This document shows, piece by piece, positions 53,099 through 63,129 of a DNA stretch of 64,000 nt; positions within the stretch are counted from its first letter, which is position 1; every line of letters starts with the position of its first letter. Source of the DNA: Micropterix aruncella (lineage: Eukaryota > Arthropoda > Insecta > Lepidoptera > Micropterigidae); NCBI GenBank assembly GCA_944548615.1, contig OX155972.1:4854475-4918474 (forward strand). Reading direction: 5' to 3'. Below the pieces are notes generated by a model. The model saw only the letters and a program-made list of their open reading frames with translations. It was not told where the DNA came from and searched no databases. A program made the position numbers and the translations under genes.

Positions 53099-53380
53099 CA
53101 TGTGTTTGTTTGTATATACTCTTTCTTGTGAAAATGTCACAATGGGCGGGTTTATTGTCATATGACAATCTCTTACAACCAACCCTACTATGACGTGTTA
53201 TATGTATGTGTGCGTGTAAGATGGCTGTAAGTGTGTGTCTTGTTATTGCATTCGATCGCCAGAATTGAAAATGTAATTCCGTTAATTTCATCCCAACGGA
53301 AAATGGTGACCCAGTCAGGAATCGAACCCGGGACCTTGCAATGTAAGATCAGGCGACCTAACCACTATGCCACCGGGCCG
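53099..53380 (-). mobile_element. tRNA-derived SINE, copy 2
   Basis: On the minus strand: GGCCCGGTGGCATAGTGGTT (box A region), CCCGGGTTCGATTCCTGAC (box B region), then the same body as 33079-33350 (AACGGAATTACATTTTCAAT, GATCGAATGCAATAACAAGA, GTAAGAGATTGTCATATGAC) and an ACAA-rich end. The intact tRNA-like head suggests this copy is the younger of the two. Confidence 0.85.
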
Positions 53381-53384
53381 TGTA

Positions 53385-54165
53385 AAATGTGCCAATTTTT
53401 GTAATAAAATTTAATAAAATGTGCCAATTTTTCATATCTATATACATTTCTAGAGCGGTTTTCTTCTAGATTTGCACTCTGTAAAATCATCGATCCGTTT
53501 TGAGACATTAATCTTATCGGCTTCTGTAGCTTCAGCAGAGTTGGATTGAATGTCGATCGTAGACTGAAGTTCCATTTTGGACCCCCAAATTACCGTGGGC
53601 CACGGGGCGCTGCACCGGTTGCACCGGATTAGTTACACCACTAGACAGGACTCTAATATTAAAATAAATTATGTGAAAGTTTTAAAAAATGCGCATAAAA
53701 CTAATTGCCTTAAAATTTGGTAATAAAAAAAACAAAAATAAACATGCATACCTACATCAGTTCCGATACAAAGTGGGCAGTTCCGCTGCAAATATCCTGG
53801 AAATATCGGATTACAATGACGTCACGAGTTACATCACGAATGAAACGCGCAAATCCCAATCAATTATCCCCAAGTTCAATGAAAGGCAATTAAGATTAAT
53901 TATAATTTGAGTCGTGAAAAAACCGGCTGATCGTTTTACGTCGTTAATGAACCCGTTCCGCGAACTCTATCAATTTGTGGTAAAGAAGCAATTAAATAAA
54001 ATTAATGACTTCATTAATAATATTTTAATATAATTTTCTCGAAATGTGCTATAGCTACTTTCCCGGCTAACCAAATGTTAGGGAAAGTCTTGTGAACACG
54101 CAAAAATTTGTGTTTTTGAGATGAAGGCGGAAATATCCATGCTGACCTCCTCCCCCTTCCCCCCC
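53385..54165. other. Intergenic, nothing recognised
   Basis: Contains a 73-codon plus-strand reading frame (53689-53910) of no recognised family. No other feature is seen. Confidence 0.4.
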
Positions 54166-54168
54166 GAG

Positions 54169-54475
54169 ATGCGATCAAGCATGCTAGTCAAGCATCGCGT
54201 CGCGGGATGGGAAGGGATCGTAAACCGCAGGAAATATAACCTAACACCCTGGTATAACCCGTGACACCCTGGTATAACCTAACAGTTTATACCAGGGTGT
54301 CACGGATTAGACGTAATTGATTGATGAATGACGTGACTTCCTTGTATAAAACTACAAAATTAGGCATTACTGGTAAATATTGAAAAAAATATTTGCATAC
54401 TTCCTGCGGTTTACGATACCCTACCAGCCCGCGACGCGATGCTTGGCAAGCATGCTTGATCGTCTAGAGAGCCCC
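54169..54475. mobile_element. Harbinger-type MITE, copy 2
   Basis: Same TIR family as 6303-6615 (GATCAAGCATGCTAGTCAAG left; GCATGCTTGATCGTCTAGAG, AGCCCC right), followed by TAA at 54476-54478. The extreme left end is missing, replaced by C-rich sequence. Confidence 0.65.
54260..54304. repeat. Perfect 18-bp hairpin inside the MITE
   Basis: CGTGACACCCTGGTATAA at 54260-54277 and its exact reverse complement at 54287-54304, with a 9-base loop. The phrase ACACCCTGGTATAACC also occurs directly before it. Absent from the copy at 6303-6615, so it is a later insertion or local duplication. Confidence 0.8.
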
Positions 54476-54489
54476 TAAGACCAAGAGCC

Positions 54490-54865
54490 GAAAATACATT
54501 GTGAACTTTGGTTGAAATATCTCTTATATAAGCGACACAAATATTTTTAAAATTCCGCCGCATTTAGGAAAATATATATCATATTGGAAAAAAACCATTT
54601 GAATACCACGGAAATACTGCAAAAATATTATAAATACTACATTTGCGATAATAATCACTTGACTCGGTTGGGAAAGGGAGGGCGGGGGTTGGTGGATGGG
54701 AGATTGGGATTGGGGGTAGTTGGGTTAGGTAGGGTTGGGGGGATTGGGGGTAGTTTTGGGGGTGGGCAGATGGAAGGGGGAGGGTAATTGGGGGTACTGT
54801 GGGGTGGGGTATTTGCTCGCCTGGGGGAGGGGGGCTGTCTGCTTGCCAGGAAAGTCTAGGCGTTT
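54490..54865 (+). repeat. Repeat with G-rich tract, copy 2
   Basis: 54490-54680 (TTGAATACCACGGAAATACT, AATAATCACTTGACTCGG) leads into a G-rich tract at 54664-54842 made of GGGTTGG/GGGGGTAG-like units. It closes with GGGCTGTCTGCTTGCCAGGA and AAGTCTAGG. Confidence 0.65.
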
Positions 54866-54933
54866 TGTTTTGTAATTGCTCTCCTTTTCATATTACCAAA
54901 TATTACTACAAAAAGAGGTCGTTTTGGTGTCAG

Positions 54934-55120
54934 CATTGATTATATAGCGTATTAGATTTCTTAATGCCATGCAACGTTTTGGCAAACCTTCTGCGCCGGC
55001 GACAAGCAGGTGACGCTGATAGCATTGCCCGGCGAAACTAATAGCAATTTATTTGGCCATCTATAATAACACTGATAATGAATGGTTTTCTTTTATAAAA
55101 GACTGATTGATTATAAAACC
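54934..55120 (+). repeat. Dispersed repeat, relative of the Gadd45 intron repeat
   Basis: Colinear with 11799-11972: TTGATTATATAGCGTATTAG, TTAATGCCATGCAACG, GTGACGCTGATAGCATTG, CTATAATAACACTGATAATG. Non-coding. Confidence 0.65.
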
Positions 55121-55195
55121 CCAATAATTTAACCAATGTTAACAATAATAAAATTCAATTATTAGTGTCATCTATCGCATTTATACAGGGGGAGT

Positions 55196-55585
55196 TCGAA
55201 TTAACAGGCATCCTTAAAGGGGTTGTATCAGTACGAGAAACTATGCAAGTTTTCATAAAAACATTGTGGAAAAACAAAAAAAAAATGTTTTTTCTGAAAA
55301 TAGTATAAAAAGAGCTGATAACGATGCGCTATCTAGTGGTTGGTAAAATATCGGAAATATCATTTATAAGCGATATTTTTTCTACCGATAGATAGCGCAA
55401 CGCCCTGAAACAATTACAAAACTTTTATTTAACAGTCAAGCAGGTACCTACCTACTTCAAATTTTTGAATAATAAAAAAAAATAGTTTTTGTTTTCCTCA
55501 TTTTTTTTATCACAATTTTTTTTATTTATAGTTGCTCGTACCGACTCATTCCTTTAAGGATGCCAGTTAATAAAAACTCACCCTG
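55196..55585. mobile_element. Mariner-type MITE, TA target
   Basis: TIRs of about 36 bp: CAGGGGGAGTTCGAATTAAC on the left, and read inwards CAGGGTGAGTTTTTATTAAC on the right, both continuing into GGCATCCTTAAAGG. Flanked by TA (55194-55195, 55586-55587). The interior includes an inverted pair of CTATCTAGTGGTTGG-like segments shared with 23142-23290. Too short for a transposase. Confidence 0.75.
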
Positions 55586-55589
55586 TATA

Positions 55590-56690
55590 TATATACCGTG
55601 ACAGTTCCCGAGACTGTTCTCATCATTAAATCCTATCCTTGACAATTCTTATTATTATTATTATTTTCGTTGACTTTTTTATTACTATTATTTATTCATT
55701 AATTTTGGTGACTATTGTTTGATATTATTTGACAATTTATTTTATTTTATTAACACGATTATTTATTTTCTTTGTTTTATTTTAAATATTTCCTATTGCG
55801 ATCATTATTTAGTGATTATTAGTTATAATTTGTAATGGCGACGGTAATATATATACTTCTTTTCCTTTTTATTATTTTTTTTTTTAAATCGCCGAATATA
55901 TGTGAACTAAAAACTAGAGAGCTCGCTGCCCTGGAACAAGTCCTGGCACTTAGTTGGGCAGCAGCAGTACATACCTGCTAATGCTCATATCGGCCGTGTT
56001 CAATTTTAATTATATATATTTTTATTGATGAGTGAGACTTATGCACTGTAAATGAATTGTTAAATTAATTAATTAAATAAATAAATAAATAAATATAGAA
56101 TGATTACATTACATGAATAATACAGACAGATAGAATGTCATCTATTAGTCTATTAAAACTGTGCGTAATTATTACGTATTGAATGAAACCTGTAGGTATA
56201 CCAAATTTAAAAAAAGACATCTTTATGTGAATAATATTTAAATACTATAAGAGCTATAATTTCAAAATTAGCTTGTAATTATATTATTTTTTTATACCAT
56301 AATGCGTGTTTAGATCGCTATCTACAAGCACCGCCATACTGTTATACCGAGAACACCGCCATATTGAATATTATATGATAACATTAACCAATTTTGGAAC
56401 TATGAATGCCATTGATTATAGACACTTTATAATCAATGACGAAGCTGAGCAATGAATCTCACTAAATAATCAATAATATTAGTTATCTTCACCGCAAAAA
56501 TTAAACGATTTCATAACATCGTGACGTTTCAGCAAACCTCCTACCATCCCAACTAACTAAATAACTACCAAAAATTATTGGACTTTGACAATGAATTGTA
56601 CTTTTTTGACTAGGTATTTTTATATTAAATCCTATATTACTTAATATATATTAAATAATTATGACTGTTTCTTTCTTATCTCACATATAT
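55590..56690. other. AT-rich stretch with nothing recognised
   Basis: TTATT-rich sequence at 55640-55830 and an (AAAT)n run near 56080. The phrase CTGGAACAAGTCCTGGCACT near 55933 suggests LINE 3' UTR, but no coding part is seen. Confidence 0.4.
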
Positions 56691-56694
56691 AACT

Positions 56695-56961
56695 TTACTA
56701 GCTGCGCCCAGCGGTTTCACCCGCGTGGTGATGGAAAACTGTGATAATGATGATAGAAAACCATATATCTTTATAAATTATAATTTATGTGTTATTCTAT
56801 ATATATAATTTATATTTATGTAAGCCTATGTGTTATTCTGATGTGTAAGCTATATTATTGTAAAGTTTCATCAAAATCCATTCAGTAGTTTTTGCATGAA
56901 AGAGTAACAAACATCCATACATACATACAAATTTTCGCGTTTATAATATTAGTAGGATAGT
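56695..56961 (+). mobile_element. RTE-type retroelement tail, copy A
   Basis: Starts CTAGCTGCGCCCAGCGGTTT and ends GTTTCATCAAAATCCATTCA, GTAGTTTTTGCATGAAAGAG, TTTATAATATTAGTAGGAT: head and tail phrases of RTE-related insect repeats. Confidence 0.65.
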
Positions 56962-57059
56962 AGGATAGAATTTAAATTTCGAATGTCAATTTCTTAGATT
57001 TTTTTCCTACTTACTTGACAGTTATCGTTATATATCAGATAATTCATGCTATATCTTTA

Positions 57060-57208
57060 TAAATTATAGCCTATGTGCTATTCTGATGTGTAAGCTATGT
57101 TATTGTAAAGTTTCATCAAAATCCATTAAGTAGTTTTTGCGTGAAAGAGTAACAAACATCCATACATACATACAAACTTTCGTGTTTATAATATTATAGT
57201 AGGATTTA
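57060..57208 (+). mobile_element. RTE-type retroelement tail, copy B
   Basis: Repeats the last 150 bp of the neighbouring copy (CTATGTGCTATTCTGATGTG .. GTAACAAACATCCATACATA .. TTATAATATTATAGTAGGAT), so the tail is tandemly duplicated. Confidence 0.65.
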
Positions 57209-57719
57209 TGTTATTTAATCGAATTTCATATTATATTTATTGCCGATTATATAATGGAATTGCATTTTATTTATTGTAGGTATCATCTTTTATTATTTTT
57301 TGTAATATAATTTTTTTTATTTTGAATACCACAATTTAGGGTAATTTAGTGTTATTATCTTTTTACTAAAACTTGTACATTTGTAAGCAATCAAGCAATC
57401 AAACAAACTTGATTGTAATATTAGTCCTGTTCACCTCAGAACGGGCTAGTCCCAGTTGGGTGACAGAAACAAATAAGCAAAAGGTTAAGGTTTTGCCATT
57501 CGGTTCCTGTTATTTTTGTAAGCTAATCAATGTTTTATAGTAATTAATTCTTAAAGAAATAAATAAATAAATCACAAATCAAAATTTCAATCGGCGGCCA
57601 TACCATAAAGCTTTAAGATTGTTATTGATAAATAATAAGTAAGTAAAATTATTAAGGCTATCAAATGCTGCATTTTCCATCCACATTAGTGCAATGTAAC
57701 ACTTTTTGTAACAAATTCT

Positions 57720-58170
57720 AATAGGCTGGACGCCTCGCGCGCGCGAACTGTGCATTTGATGCGCATGCTTCGAGCATTTCAAGTCGCGCGCGGAGCGATC
57801 CGTGATTTGTCGGTTTTTCGAATGACCACAAAGGGGGTCACAGTGTGCTCAGAGCGGCAGTGTGGACAGGCTGTGTTGAGACGCGCGCGAACACGAACTG
57901 AACCAGGTATGGATACAGCTACGGTCGAATTGTGGAGTGAAGAAAAAGCCATACGATTAATCGAGGCGTACAGAACACGAGAAATTTAATGGAATCCACA
58001 AAATTGGTCTTTACACTTCATTCTCTTCGCATGTTCTGAGCAGACTGATGCTACGTTCGAGCGCTCGCTGGAAACAGATGCGAGTAGGTATGAGCGCGCA
58101 TATTCGGTTTGAGTGCGCACTGTGTCCACACTGATGTGCTCCTTACCTTTCGTCAGTGTGTACGTAGCAT
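57720..58170 (+). pseudogene. Candidate MADF-domain remnant, perhaps from a Harbinger-type element
   Basis: An ATG at 57910 opens MDTATVELWSEEKAIRLIEA YRTREI; a TAA then falls where MADF proteins have L, and the frame continues WNPQNW. The pattern W....L..LIE.Y..R..LW.P is the start of a MADF DNA-binding domain, found in Adf-1-like regulators and in the accessory protein of PIF/Harbinger transposons. Only about 35 residues remain. CpG-rich sequence lies on both sides (CGCGCGCGAACTG; GTGCGCACTGTGTCCAC). Confidence 0.4.
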
Positions 58171-58582
58171 AAGAATATCTATAGTAAGTAAAAATAATAA
58201 GATTACCTAAGAATATTTTACAGTAAACTGTGTTTTGGTCTACTGTAATTTTACTTTTTATTAATTCTAATTTTACCAGCCTACCAACCGACGAGGGGGT
58301 AAAGTATTGTGAATGGGCTAAAAAATTCTTTCGAGACGAAGACGGATATATACATTTTTTATTCTCTGGTGATCTCTAACCAATTTTTTTTATTCTTCTA
58401 TTCTATATTTTTATTGGGACAGTGCTAAATCCAGCCCTGCCCGTTTTCTTTTTTTTTTTGATTAAATAGAAAAAAATACCAGCTGGTTTTGTGGCTGTAA
58501 TAAGTGAAACGACAAATATTACAATAACAAACAATAAATTAAATAAAATAAACAATAAATACACGACATCTGTTTATCTCTC

Positions 58583-58588
58583 TTTATT
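58583..58588 (-). terminator. PolyA signal of mRpL24
   Basis: AATAAA on the minus strand, 63 bases beyond the stop codon. Confidence 0.7.
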
Positions 58589-58650
58589 GATCTATTTCAT
58601 AAGACAGAATAACAAATAAAATTTTCACTTCAGATATTTTCTATCAAAAC

Positions 58651-61600
58651 TTAATACCAATAAGTTTTTGCTGGTATTCTGTCCTCTTTTATTCCCATAC
58701 TTTCCATTATATCCATTTCGAATGTTTTCAACTTTGGCTCGTAGGAAATCTGAAAAAAAGTTGGTTTGAAAAAAATTACAGCACACACAACAGAGTACGA
58801 CATGGTGGGCCTATTACCAAGTGACCATACCGCCAGGGATATTGTGACTAAAAGTTTATGCTGGTAAATTAATATATAACAAAAGTATTTTTGTAAAGTA
58901 GTCGGCCTAATAAATGAGAACAATTACATAATAAAAACAATAAAGAAAATAAAACAGAAATTAAAAACATATGTCAACTCAATACTGAAGGGAGGAATGA
59001 GATATAAGTTGGGTTGGGGGAAAGGGGGGGGGGGTGGTATTTATATGCTAAGTAAATGTCCCTTAACCCTTGGAGTAAATGGGTATTTTCATGGATGCAT
59101 CTGTCTCTTTTGCAGGATTTTCGGCGACATCGACGGCGCTCGACTTAAAGTACTATAACTACGAAACTACTACACCAATCATAAAAAGAACAACTGCACA
59201 ATGATTGCATTGAAATTTCGAATTTAAAATATTGAAATATCATTTTGTATAACAATTAGATAATTATGAATAAATATGAGAACGTCAAAGAAGTGAAAAA
59301 AACGCGCGACCATATTTGGTCGACTCGTACTAAACGGATAATTGTTTCGCGACCAGATTTGGTTGACTCATACTCAACGGGTTAATACAATTTTTAAACC
59401 CGATCAGGTTTCAAGTTGTCTCCGGGGCAAAGGCACAGAGTTCCATATTCGGGCCGCCTGCACTGCAAATGACTTGGGCATGAACGTTGACGAATGCTAA
59501 GGGATAGCCATTAACAGGTTTTTCTTAGAGCGTAATGGAAGGCTATGGGTTGAAAGTGGAGAGAACAGATTATACAAACAAAAAGGCATGTTTGAATGAA
59601 GTACATGAAAGAGTAGGGTGAGTATGTGAAAATACCAACATCTTTGCCTCCAAAGAGTGATATGTGATTGAAGATTGATTCGGTATACACCGTTTCACCG
59701 CTTCGTAAGGGAGAGGACCGCGCAAGCGACCTCGAACTCGTAATTAATCGAGAGACTGAAGTAATCTGGTCGCAATTGGAAGTAAGGGCGTGGGTGTAAG
59801 CCCGCTGGGTAACACTCCTGGCTATCTTGCGGTTAAGGCGTTGGCCTCTTACGGGTTTGTGGCGGAGCTTGACATTGGACTGTTTTGTCCAAGTCTTCTG
59901 CGCTCACTCCAGTGAGATAGAACGACTAATCGTTAAAACTTCCTGAGGTGGTGGGTTCACCCGTTGTAGTTGACAACTCTAGTTGTCCCAAATAACGTAT
60001 GTCCCAAATGACATTAGGTCCAAAATAACAATATAAATGATAAAAATATATAATCGTTACCTTGGCGATTACATTATTAGTGGTATCCTTGACTGGGTTT
60101 TCCACGTAAGCTGATTTCACCTTATAATCGTGAGTTTCATTTGCAGCTTTCGGGATCGGAATAATACGTCCACTGCTTTCGGAAACACGCACCTGAAAAA
60201 AAAAATATAGGATATACAAATGAGTAAGATAGAAATATGTCGGAAGAAGTAATCCAAAGTTGAACTACCGTTTAGGAAGGACCTGGGCATAAGAATATCA
60301 GCAGAGCTCAAATCGGAGATCACGTTACTTCCATTGCAAAAAGAGCAAACTCATAGTTGTACATCATCCGCAAAGCATTTCACAGCTTAAATCCCGAATC
60401 GACATATGTGAGACCGCCGCTCGAATACGGTTACCAAATTTGGAGCCCTTGAGAAAGTAAGATTAGCTGAATTATAGTAAGATCAGCTGAAGTAAAACAG
60501 AGCTGAATTGCAGCTGGAATTCTTCGTCTGGTGTCAGGCCCGTCTAATACTATTATAACCTTTTTGGGGGTTGAGCGGTGAGCATCCATGATATGGAATG
60601 CTGAAATTGCAGTTTTAGATATGTTTTCTAGGAAGGAGTTGATAATTTTCCTAGAGAGACATTTAGAGAGATATTTAGAGAGGTGAAAAAGAGATTCGTA
60701 TAGCAAGTCCCGAGCGCCAACTTCCACCGTGTGAACCTGAACAGTAAAGCCGTTTAGCATTTTTGAGATCATGGTATTTATTTCGTTTATACTCTTGTTT
60801 AATAAACAAAATACAAACAGCGCTGCCATGGAATTCAGCGACCGGAGTTGGGACCACCATTATACTCTTATTACACTTCTGGTTGGTAAGCGGTGAACTT
60901 CGGACTAATGACGGGCTGTGGTAGGTTTAGGACAGCTGTCTTGCCACATGTCAGCGTACACCTTACCGCACATTTGAGATGCGGAAATTGCAGTTTTAGA
61001 TATTTTTCCTAGGAAGGAGTTAATTATTTTCCTGGAGCGACTAAGATCCTTAGAGGTGAAACAGGATTTGGCTAGCAGGCCTCGAGTTATCTCCTTGAGA
61101 AGGTAAGTATGAAACAGCTGAGTTATGAGGAAAGGCCACACATCAGACCCTGCCCACAATACAATACAATCAATTACTCCAGTAGATAGGCATTCCTACA
61201 CTTGGATGCGTCACAAAATTAAATGCTTAAAATTTAATTATTAAAAACATAACTATCATGATAGTTGTCATGTCTGTAATATTATATTCAATATTACCTA
61301 CTTACAAATAATCAAAATATACTAATGTCATTAAATAGTAAGAGAGTATAATATATTAAAATAGAAATGCAAATTCTATGTAGAATAATCAACGTAAAAT
61401 AATTTTATTGTCAATCCAGCAATATGCCTTCGTATTTTTTAAACATAAATAGATGTAGGTATACTAAATTATATGAGAATTAGAATTTCAGCTATCATAA
61501 TACCGTTATGTTTAAAATTTTACAAATTTTGCTAATTATCAACATGGAAAATAAACTCGTAATATTCAAACTCCCTTATACCATAAATTGGGTTTCTTAC

Positions 61601-62641
61601 TATATTAATTATAATTATCTTTTTAAATTGGTCCTCTCCAAGGCTTTTCATTTGCTCTGGAATCTTATTATAGAAGGACAAATTTTGGTGAATAAAACTG
61701 TATCGCACTTTGCTAAGTCGCTGTCGGTTTATGTGAAGATTGGATCTATTCCTGGTATCGTGATGATGAAAATCACTATTTACTGGAACTTCTGCTAGGC
61801 GTCTACGAGCGTACATAATATTTTGGTAGATGTAGGATTAAAATAGAGTCTCGATTCCTGATTCTACGAACAGCGGCTTACAAGAACTTCTTGGAGAGAC
61901 TCTATATAAACTGCGTACCGCTCTTTTCTGGAGGCGAAAAATAATAAAAGCGAGAAGGGGAAAGAGGTGACCTCATCGAAACATTCAAAATCGCAGATAG
62001 ACTTAGAATAAAAGCACTAATCACTAAATGCAGATGCAAAACAAGATGCAGTGAGCGTTGTGTGAAAGGTGGAATTTCAAAATTCACACCCACTTGCGTA
62101 GCATCGTTTTAATGTGAACGACAGATGACGAGGACAACAGCGCTTGCAACAATGCCAAAACTATTTTATAACACAAACGAGTATTTATATTATGAAACGA
62201 CATGGGTTTTTGGCTCTCGGTTCCAAGACTAATCGTTTTCCATAAACCACTACTCACCTTCTCTCCGTCTTCCGTGTATCTCCATTCGATTTCAGTAGCC
62301 AGCAATGATTCGGGATCCACGAGTTTAACTTGGTTTGTAACCAAAAGTGGTGCTTCGGAGCGTACAAAGTTGCCAGGGTAGTCCTTTTCTTTGCCAATCT
62401 ATAAAATAAGACACAAACAATCAGGACAGACAGAAAATAGTAGGCACAAACATGTAGTTACAGGTGAAAATCCTGGGCAGTCTACAGAAGTCGCAAGTGT
62501 GGGAAAAATTAAACAACTCTTACCCTTCTTAAATGAGTATTTAAACCCTCGACTATGACCCAGTTCCTTTCTTGAATAACCTGACTGACAATTCCTTGTT
62601 TTCCTTTGTCTTTTCCAATGAGTACTTCCACTCTGTCCCCT
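58651..62641 (-). CDS. mRpL24: Mitochondrial ribosomal protein L24 (uL24m), 3' four exons
   Basis: Minus-strand exons 62641-62524, 62398-62258, 60192-60061 and 58749-58651 join in frame across GT..AG introns (acceptors TTTTACAG, TTATAG, TTTTCAG, TTTTCAG; donors GTAAGA, GTGAGT, GTAACG). They give 162 complete residues after a split codon and end KTYWY-stop. The first exon here carries the KOW-type motif [34 protein letters not shown]. The next has [14 protein letters not shown] and [12 protein letters not shown], the third SGRIIPIPK, the last RIPAKTYWY, all in the order of animal mRpL24. The protein is part of the large subunit of the mitochondrial ribosome, near the peptide exit, after import into the matrix. 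Family members are about 215-250 residues, so the N-terminal exon(s) with the targeting sequence lie beyond 64000. The introns are loaded with repeats (GC-rich family at 59672, LINE pieces at 60.3-62 kb). Confidence 0.9.
59672..59990 (-). mobile_element. GC-rich repeat family, truncated copy in mRpL24 intron
   Basis: Inverted copy of the starting half: from TTCGGTATACACCGTTTCAC to GTAGTTGACAACTCTAGTTG. The distal half is absent. Confidence 0.75.
60278..60450 (+). pseudogene. LINE RT thumb fragment in mRpL24 intron
   Basis: Plus frames read [14 protein letters not shown] and, shifted, [32 protein letters not shown]: the KDLGV......H......KA......I.R.F......Y..LVRP.LEY....W.P motif of LINE ORF2. 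Frameshifted. Confidence 0.65.
60590..60720 (-). repeat. Duplicated segment, copy 1
   Basis: On the minus strand a frame reads [20 protein letters not shown]. The same segment recurs at 60968-61095. Probably from a mobile-element ORF, family not identified. Confidence 0.5.
60968..61095 (-). repeat. Duplicated segment, copy 2
   Basis: Minus frame [20 protein letters not shown], about 85% alike to 60590-60720 by eye. The two lie 380 bp apart in the same orientation within the mRpL24 intron. Confidence 0.5.
61532..61920 (-). pseudogene. LINE ORF2 C-terminal fragment in mRpL24 intron
   Basis: On the minus strand: [20 protein letters not shown], then after a stop/frameshift [60 protein letters not shown]. 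These are the G...L..LYI......R, TR......., YN.IP motifs of Jockey/CR1-like elements. Confidence 0.7.
61930..62030 (+). pseudogene. LINE fragment with [10 protein letters not shown] motif
   Basis: The plus frame reads [20 protein letters not shown]. The same conserved motif (RR.RGDLIE.YKI) appears at 39590-40140. Orientation is opposite to the adjacent LINE fragment, so two elements abut. Confidence 0.5.
62043..62090 (+). mobile_element. Short Penelope-like fragment
   Basis: GATGCAGTGAGCGTTGTGTG and GGAATTTCAAAATTCAC match the segment before the right copy at 668-715 (GATACAGTGAGTGTTGTGTG, GGATTTTAAAAATTCCC). Fourth trace of the family in the window. Confidence 0.4.
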
Positions 62642-63129
62642 CTGTAAAATGTAAATTTATATTGTTATACAGAATTACTAGTGTTGCGCCCAGGCAGGTA
62701 TTCAGAGGTAGGGGTGCGGGGTAGTTAAGATGTTCCCCCTCCTGAAATCTGGCATACATTCATTTCATTGTATGGGCAAATTCAAGTATGGTGGGTTAAA
62801 TTCAAGTCATTGTTTCAATGAATGTCTGTGCCCCCCCCCCCTCCAATAGAGTCTGGATAAGGTCCTGGTTGCACCCAATGGCGAGTTGGCCAATTACTAA
62901 ATACTTAACATTCAGCCAAAATCTGGCCAAATAGCCAAGTATTCGACTCAACCAGTGATCGGCCTTAGGTGCGACTCTGGCACAAATATCCACTAGCAGT
63001 TCTAAATTTGAGCGTCTTTGTGTTTGTTTATTTAAATACTGGGGAAGAACAAATGTGAACTTAATTCACAATACAAGTAGTTTGAAAGATTTAGAGAAGG
63101 AAGACATGATCACGTTCAACGTCTGGAAT

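Noticed and set aside
53311..53380. A functional tRNA gene at the SINE head
   Set aside because: Box A and B are recognisable, but the arms do not pair as a proper cloverleaf and the sequence continues into a SINE body shared with another locus.
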